From Tamarix chinensis (lineage: Eukaryota; Streptophyta; Magnoliopsida; Caryophyllales; Tamaricaceae): 64,000 bases of DNA. Of this stretch, positions 58,160-64,000 are shown one piece after another. The notes under the pieces are model-generated. The model was not told the origin of the DNA. It ran no database searches and saw nothing but the letters and a program-made list of their open reading frames with translations. Location of the stretch: contig CM060173.1 of assembly GCA_030549775.1 (NCBI GenBank), positions 8,716,501-8,780,500 on the forward strand. Reading direction: 5' to 3'. Made by a program: the position numbers and the translations under genes. The first letter of the stretch is position 1, and each line of letters opens with the position of its first letter.

Positions 58160-59394
58160 ATATGGATTTATGAATACTTTCCGAGGTTTGGAGTGAAACA
58201 ATCTGGGTATGATCTAGACTATACCTACTGTATGAGGTGGTTTAGTGGAGATAAATTAGATAATAAATTGGAGATGCTTAAGTAATTTCGAACTAAGATT
58301 GATCTTATGCCTACATCAAAGATATGCTCAAATTATCATATTCTTACTATATTATTTTAGTGATATCCGTATTTAGTTTTTTTTTGTGTGACATGTCATT
58401 TGGGATCCATACGGAGTAGCTAATTCGTATAGGGATTGTCCTATGGCATTATATCACAGTTGTTTATATTTTTTGGAGAAAGTGGAGCCATATATTCTAT
58501 ATAAAGTAACATGTGAGTTTAAATATATGCAAGTGATCTCTAAGGACCTATCAAACCCACTAGGAACACGTATAGACGTTCTTCCCTCAAGAAATACAAA
58601 GTTTATTATGCACACGTGCTTAGCCAATGGTTCTTGAGGTCTGAACACATATTGGACCTAGATATTTGTAACAACTCAAAATTCACTACTAAAAAATTTC
58701 ATTTTATATAAGATTTAGCAGAAGCAATTAAATCAAAACTTGTGAATTTTGGGGATGTTACTGCCGTGATCAGTACAAACCCGGCCCCCGGCCATTCCCA
58801 TACTAACCACAAGGCTAAAGGAAGTTTACAACCATCATCATTCAAACTCAAAGCAAGATTTCAATAAACATTTAAAACAATTATAAGATAGAAATCAGAG
58901 TGCGTGAAAAAGAATTAAAATCCAGAGTATATAGTTAAGATTCCTTAAAAGGAGCAAAGTCTACAAAACGATAAAAGTTAAGTCTGGAAAGTTCAATACA
59001 AAATGGAAGAAAAAAAAGAGGAAGTCTGGTCATGCCACTCTCAATCTCCATGCCAAGTCCATGCTCAACACTCAGCCCCGCTCAATGCCTCATAAGCATC
59101 GAAGGCATAAAAAATAGAATTACTGACCTGCACAAAGTTAGAGGGGCTTTATGCTCGTGGGAATGAGCAGCACCCATGAAACGGGTGGTCACTATGCTAC
59201 GTATTGAGTAAGGTAACCATCCACTAAGGCCAATACACAAAGGCATATAATTCAAGCATGATAACATGATATCATAAAATCTTTACAGATAAACAAAGGT
59301 CAGGCTGTAGTCCAGATAAACTGATTATTTAATATCTGGTCAATTCTCATTTCACACCATGCTTATTATCATTCCATGCAAGTGCGGGAACCTC

Positions 59395-59740
59395 ATTTTT
59401 ATATCCGGTGGACCGGAAACATACAGGGAGTAAAGCATCTGACCACTATTATTCGCCGGTGGATTGGTCTCCAGGGCAAGATGCTCCTAGCCAATATTAT
59501 TCACCGATGGACCGGTCTGGCCCCAACTCTCATGGTGTTTCACTGTAAGTACTTAGTGTCTTCCCATGTCTTATCATAGTTATGTTCGGTTTGTTGAGCA
59601 CGAAATCCCCTACTATATTAGCCGGTGGACCGGAAACATACAAGGCATAATGCACCTGCCCACTATTATTCACCGGTGGACCGGTCTCCAGGGCACCCCG
59701 ACTCCTAGCTACTATTATTCGCTAGTGGACCGGTCTGGGC
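59395..59740 (-). repeat. A4 array of ~50-bp CCGGT units
   Basis: Six cores such as CACTATTATTCACCGGTGGA followed by CCGGT, with spacers containing TCTCCAGGGCA. The best-preserved copies keep the CACCGGTG palindrome. It closely resembles the A3 array in reverse complement. Confidence 0.88.
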
Positions 59741-61079
59741 CCAGCTCAACAGTCTTCCTCTTTAAATGATCAATGTCTTACTATGTCTCATTTAATAAGT
59801 CTTTACCCTAGACATGCATGACTAACACCATCTACGCATATCCTTCCAAGAGGGCCCATCCCATATTTTGAGACTTTTGCACCTCCTAACTCGCCCCGAC
59901 ATCATTTCCTTATTCCACTTGCTCACACTGGAGGCCCAACTCCTAAGTGTGTGGGTCAAGGCCCACTACCTTACACCTCCAAGTCTACTCACAATCTTAC
60001 CCTAGGGTCTTCTCTAGAAACCCTAATTTAGGCCTATGTGGCCCATCCTTCTTTACCTCACACAACCCAAACTGTTTTAACACTCCACACATCACAACCC
60101 TCAGATTCAACCCTCATCATCTCACTTTACTTTCCCAAGTACACGTGTGACCACAAAACCCTAGGTGACCACACCATCCCTAGCTGGCCATGCAAAACCT
60201 AGCATCCTCCTTCCCATAAGTCACCCCTCTATTTCTCACCTTCCACTCTTGCTTTCCATGATACCCATGCTCGCCCCACTCATGACAATCCCCCATTCTC
60301 ATCTCATACTCCACTCACCCTCATTTATTTTCCTTTTTCCACTTTATCAAATTAGGGTTTCCTCCCAAACCCTAGCTAGGTCTCCTATACACCCTTATAC
60401 TATCCCACGTACTATTTTTCACCCAAAACCTCCAATCACCCGAACAACTCTTCCATTACCTTTCTCACACCCCAAGACAACTTTCCATACGTAAAGTCCA
60501 TCCCCATGCATAGTCTATCCATCCCATGCAAACCCTCGAAGTTTTCATGCACAACCCTAAAACTTCCATGCAAAGTTCATCCATTTTATTTTGCTTAAAG
60601 TCCCATTTTATTCTTCCTCTCATGGATCATGGCATATTTAGGTCAATCCTACATTCCTTGGTCAACTTATTTTCCCTTAGTCAACTTACATCCCCTCGGT
60701 CCACTTACTTCCCCATTTTTCTTTTTCATCCTTCCACCCCATATCACTGCATTAATTATCCTAGCATGCATGTCCTAAAAGGGCCATATCACATCACATC
60801 ATAATTCACAGTACAAACATATTGTACACATGTCATAAGAGGACATAAGAGAATACCTCAACTCTAAGCTGCGCTACACATAAAACAGTTATAACAATAG
60901 CACAAGATACACAACATATTATTATACATGGTATCCAAGGCATATAAGACACATATCACACATAAGACCTTAACTACACCCTTACCTAGCACGTCACCGG
61001 TCTTGGAACACGCTCCTACACCTCCTTAGGATTTTGACTCGTTTCACCTATAAGAAGGAAAAACTAAGGATTAGTTTCT

Positions 61080-61494
61080 CTCCTACCAAAAATACTATTA
61101 TTTCCTATTTTATTCTAAGATTAGGGTTACTATTATTAAAGAAAACTTTACAAGTGAAAAATAGGGTTTTTGATAATATTTATGGCCATATTTATATTAT
61201 TAAATCTAATAGCTTTATTTCCTCTAATAATAGTACTAACAATAGTTATAGTAAAATAGAGATATTAATAATAATAGTAATACTAATACTCCTATTAATA
61301 GAAACCCTAATATTTTTAAGGCTAAGACTAATAATAGGGTTAGGGATAAAATAATAATGTAATAATAGTAACACTAACAAAATACTAATATTGCCAAGGA
61401 TAATAATAATAATAATAGTAACATTTGAAATAATGATAATATAGGGGTTTGAATATTTTTACCGTAATAATAATAGTGATTCTAATACTAATAC

Positions 61495-61557
<63 letters not shown>

Positions 61558-61691
61558 AAGTGTTAAGAATAATATTAGTAAGAGTAATATTCAAATACTA
61601 AATATTAATAATAAGGTTTGAAAATTTTTAATAGCAACAAAATGATAATATGGCAAGGCTAGTATTGATGATAATAACAATAACGATAACG

Positions 61692-61747
<56 letters not shown>

Positions 61748-61863
61748 CGAAATAATAGTAAAATAGGGTTTCAACCCTTAATAGTAATAATAATAATATT
61801 TTGGCGATAATAATAAGCATGACAAATAATAGTAAATATGAATAATAACAATAATAATAATAA
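61080..61863 (-). repeat. A4 TAA/TTA-repeat tract
   Basis: Imperfect and perfect AAT repeats, with long pure runs at about 61490-61553 and 61694-61744. At 61764-61779 AGGGTTTCAACCCT matches the hairpin motif of the A3 tract. The tract ends abruptly at the transposase pseudogene. Confidence 0.85.
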
Positions 61864-63760
61864 TCAGTGGCGACACATATCAAACTTGCAATTAAGCTCC
61901 TTTAGTTGCGAGTCTATAACACTATAGAGACAATCATATATATAATGATGTAGATTTGTGATGGCTGGAGCTTGGCGTGTCGATCTCTTTCCCTTAACAT
62001 ATTGCTCATTCATGTTTGGCACATCAATGTCTCTCTTGTTACAAAATAAAACAACTTCATTCAAAATACCTTCCCATCCATCATCTCTCATCTCTTGCAA
62101 ATGCTCCTTAGCAATTTCAACAAGTGCTAAGGCATTCAGAATGTCTTGATCATTCTTTTGCAATGCCTGAGATAAATCACCTGTAACTCCCATAACTTTT
62201 ATCATCAAATGTAACATGAAAATGAAGTCAAAAGTTTGTAATCAATATAATAATAATGTAGCATCCCCATTTTTATCAAATGTCCTATCAGCTTCCAAGT
62301 CTTCAAGTACCTTGATTATAGGAGATAATAAATTTTTGAGACTCAAAAATGTCCTTAAATGAGAACCCCAACGAGTATCATCGACCCTTGCAAGAACAGA
62401 TTCTTGGTTCAATCCCCGACCAGATTCTATCAAGCCTTCTTCTAATGCATTTGCTATGTAAGCAGCTTGTTTATCGCAAAGAGAATCTTGATGCTTATTG
62501 GAGGATCCAATAACATTCACAACCCGTGTAACATTGCTAAGAAAATAACTAACTTCATTGTGATATTTTACCACATCAATAAGAGCCAATTGAAGTTGAT
62601 GAGCAAAACAATGAACATAATAGGCACAAGGAATTTCACTATGAATTAATGTTTTCAAACCACCAAATTCACCTCGTATATTACTAGCTCCATCGTACCC
62701 TTGTCCTCGTACTTTTGGTAAATATAATCCATACTGACTCAACATTGATTCAAGTGCAGCCTTAAGTGATAAAGTAGTTTTATCTTTGACATGTACAATC
62801 CCAACAAACCTTTCCATAACAAAACCCCTATTATCAACATAATGCAAAACAACGACCATTTGTTATTTCTTTGCTATGTCTCCTACTTCATCCACTAATA
62901 TGCCAAAAAAATCATCTCCAATTTCATTAATAATCTCATTCATTATTTTAGATGCAAATGTATAACTAATACCCTTTTGAATTTCAGGTGAAGTCATCTG
63001 ATTTTTCTTTGGAGCATTTCCTAACACAACTTTAGCTATAACTTCATTATTATGCCTTAAAGCCTCCAGAAAGCGAAGAAATTTACCTCAATTTAGAGAA
63101 TCTTCTGACTCATCATGTCTTCTAAATGCCATTCCCCCCTTAAGAAGAAATCTTATAGCTTGAATAGATGCATCTAAACGTATAAGATAATTTGATTTGA
63201 CTTATTTCGATTGCTTTATGAAAGAGGCTTCAATGCTTTGCTTTTATTTGATAAGATCTTCACATTTTTTAGTAGCATTAAAATGAGGAATATTAGAACT
63301 ACCAATATGAACCTCAAACCTCTATTTTTTATTCCAGTGTACAAATCCTTTTCCCACAAAATGATCATCGCCAACTTCAGATTCACTTTTAAACAAGTAA
63401 CAAGGTAGAAAAAATGCAGCATCTTTAGCTATACTATATTCCAACCAATCATATTCATCAAAAACCAAGATGAAACAAATTAAAAAATTTTTCATCGATA
63501 ACCTTTGTAGGAAAGCTATGAGTACGAGGTTTACAATGGCCTTTTAAAAGATACGCTCTTCTTACCTCATCTTGAATATTGGGATGAAAATCTGAAGTCT
63601 TTTTTCTTAACCTAGGATTTGCTTCTAAAGTTTCCAAATCAACTTTACCTTTATTAGTAAATCTTGATTCTAGTTTCCAAATCAACTTAGGATCTGCTTC
63701 TAAAGCTTGAAGATGGGAGTGCTTGGTTTTCGGAAGTTGGTAATACAACTTGATTAATAG
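61864..63760 (-). pseudogene. TTF zinc-finger / DUF4371 hAT-type transposase, decayed and 3'-truncated
   Basis: Minus strand, reading down from about 63750. N-terminus: HPNIQDEVRRAYLLKGHCKP, then PTKVIDEKFF. TTF-type finger region: DWLEYSIAKDAAF followed by FLPCYLFKSE, where the usual CxYC pair has lost its first Cys, then VGDDHFVGKGF. DUF4371 core: LRFLEALRHNNEVI, FFGILVDEVGD (first catalytic Asp), GQGYDGASNIRGEFGG (second Asp), YVHCFAHQLQLAL, and ARVDDTRWGSHLRT. It continues to LYSVIDSQLKELNCKFD and then runs into the A4 TTA tract, so the C-terminal dimerisation part is absent. Stops and frameshifts are present (near 63090, 62860, 62240). Family members are hAT-type transposases acting in the nucleus, some domesticated; this copy is dead. 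Confidence 0.9.
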
Positions 63761-64000
63761 AATTAGATTCGTAGCAGCTATATTTAGGCTGGATTGAAAA
63801 GTATCATTGCATCCTAAATTAAGACATTAAACAATTTAATGAATTAACTAAGGAATTTACTAAAACTTAATTGATAATTTAATTTTATAACAAACTAATT
63901 CAAAAACTAACTAATAAATTAAACAATTCAATCTATAAATCTAAAAAATCTAAAAAATTTGATTTCTACAAACTAATTTTGATTTCTACCTAATTAATAA
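63761..64000. other. AT-rich end of window, no gene
   Basis: Repeated AACTAATT/AATTAA sequence upstream (minus sense) of the TTF transposase. Possibly its 5' untranslated region or intron. Confidence 0.3.

Larger units (their letters stand above)
57131..58666 (+). pseudogene. Plant mobile domain (PMD; PP7L/MAIL-like) gene, decayed and interrupted
   Basis: After an acidic Asp-rich stretch (GAT repeats near 57155-57195) comes GSLIPDLIPSFGGHTNL, then intron 57341-57421 (GT..AG, phase 0), then TGLSHLPTCIFEHANMPLIS, TFIERCQLDTNNFHMTWDE and MTITLLDVYRIIGL. This order is the start of the plant mobile domain (aminotransferase-like PMD), found in serine/threonine phosphatase 7 long-form-like and MAIL1 proteins and in some transposons. 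Further on come LAFLYRQLG-type and MSGYVTPLQ, intron 58076-58159 (GT..AG), IWIYEYFPRFGVKQSG, and FKYMQVISKDLSNPLGT. Several in-frame stops (for example after DHGCP and after RIIGL) kill it. The 3' end is cut by A4 at 58667. No in-frame ATG at the 5' end. Confidence 0.85.
58667..61863 (-). mobile_element. Giant LTR A4, truncated (about 3.2 kb kept)
   Basis: Starts TGTAACAACTC at 58667 inside the PMD pseudogene. In the minus orientation it shows the A3-type order: conserved tail (GGCAGTAACATCCCC complement near 58750), CCGGT array, a CATGCAAACCCTA region near 60520-60600, and the TTA tract (61080-61863). The pyrimidine-rich block and outer end are missing; at 61864 another pseudogene begins. 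The left flanking 5-mer is ATATT and its partner is not visible. Confidence 0.8.

Noticed and set aside
1..64000. tRNA genes, true rRNA genes, or prokaryotic-type operons and ribosome binding sites
   Set aside because: None found; the only rRNA-like sequence is the 5S-derived part of the Cassandra LTR.

Overview
The window is a piece of a nuclear plant genome, most likely a dicot or magnoliid with a large, retroelement-rich genome. It is AT-rich, its long open frames are nearly all low-complexity artefacts, and every recognisable gene is a decayed transposable-element protein or a possible short exon. The lineages present (Tat- and Athila-like Ty3/gypsy, Ty1/copia, L1-like LINE, Cassandra TRIM, two kinds of hAT transposase, plant mobile domain) point to an angiosperm. 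Nothing bacterial, viral or organellar was seen. No intact gene is present.

Layout. 1-2460: remnant of a long LTR (family B) carrying a solo LTR of the TRIM element Cassandra (274-581), whose body derives from 5S rRNA. 2470-9429: decayed Tat-like gypsy pol (RT, RNase H, integrase), split by giant solo LTR A1 (2699-7407, target duplication TGGAT). 9430-12560: another LTR-like block. 12850-14974 and 20106-20834: Athila-like gag and 3' region without pol, split by giant solo LTR A2 (14980-20100, ATTAG) and followed by a 3.5-kb LTR (20835-24337). 24338-29796: AT-rich sequence with no recognised gene. 29797-35119: giant solo LTR A3 (CCACC), inserted just beyond the 3' part of an L1-like LINE (35768-38440, minus). 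38440-44942: LTR-like AT-rich blocks. 44943-45595: copia-type solo LTR (TAAAC).

46205-50967 is a complete hAT element with an 8-bp target duplication (CCTGTGAC) and a transposase pseudogene. Its right end and about 100 bp of flank were later tandemly duplicated (628-bp unit). 51696-55255 is lower-copy sequence that may hold the 3' exons of a host gene on the minus strand. Then come a 455-bp hAT MITE (55264-55718, GGATCGAC), a block of imperfect ~150-bp repeats, a decayed plant-mobile-domain (PP7L/MAIL-like) gene (57131-58666) cut by giant LTR A4 (58667-~61863), and a decayed TTF-zinc-finger/DUF4371 hAT-type transposase on the minus strand (61864-63760).

The main signal is the family of giant (4.7-5.3 kb) solo LTRs. 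Three have intact termini and perfect 5-bp target duplications; the fourth is truncated. All share a modular build: terminal inverted TGTAAYACCCC ends, a kilobase-scale pyrimidine-rich block, a subfamily-specific microsatellite or minisatellite, an array of ~50-bp CCGGTCCACCGG/AATAATAGTGG units, and a conserved 3' tail. The genes do not cooperate in a pathway; the window records several rounds of nested insertion, LTR-LTR recombination and decay.
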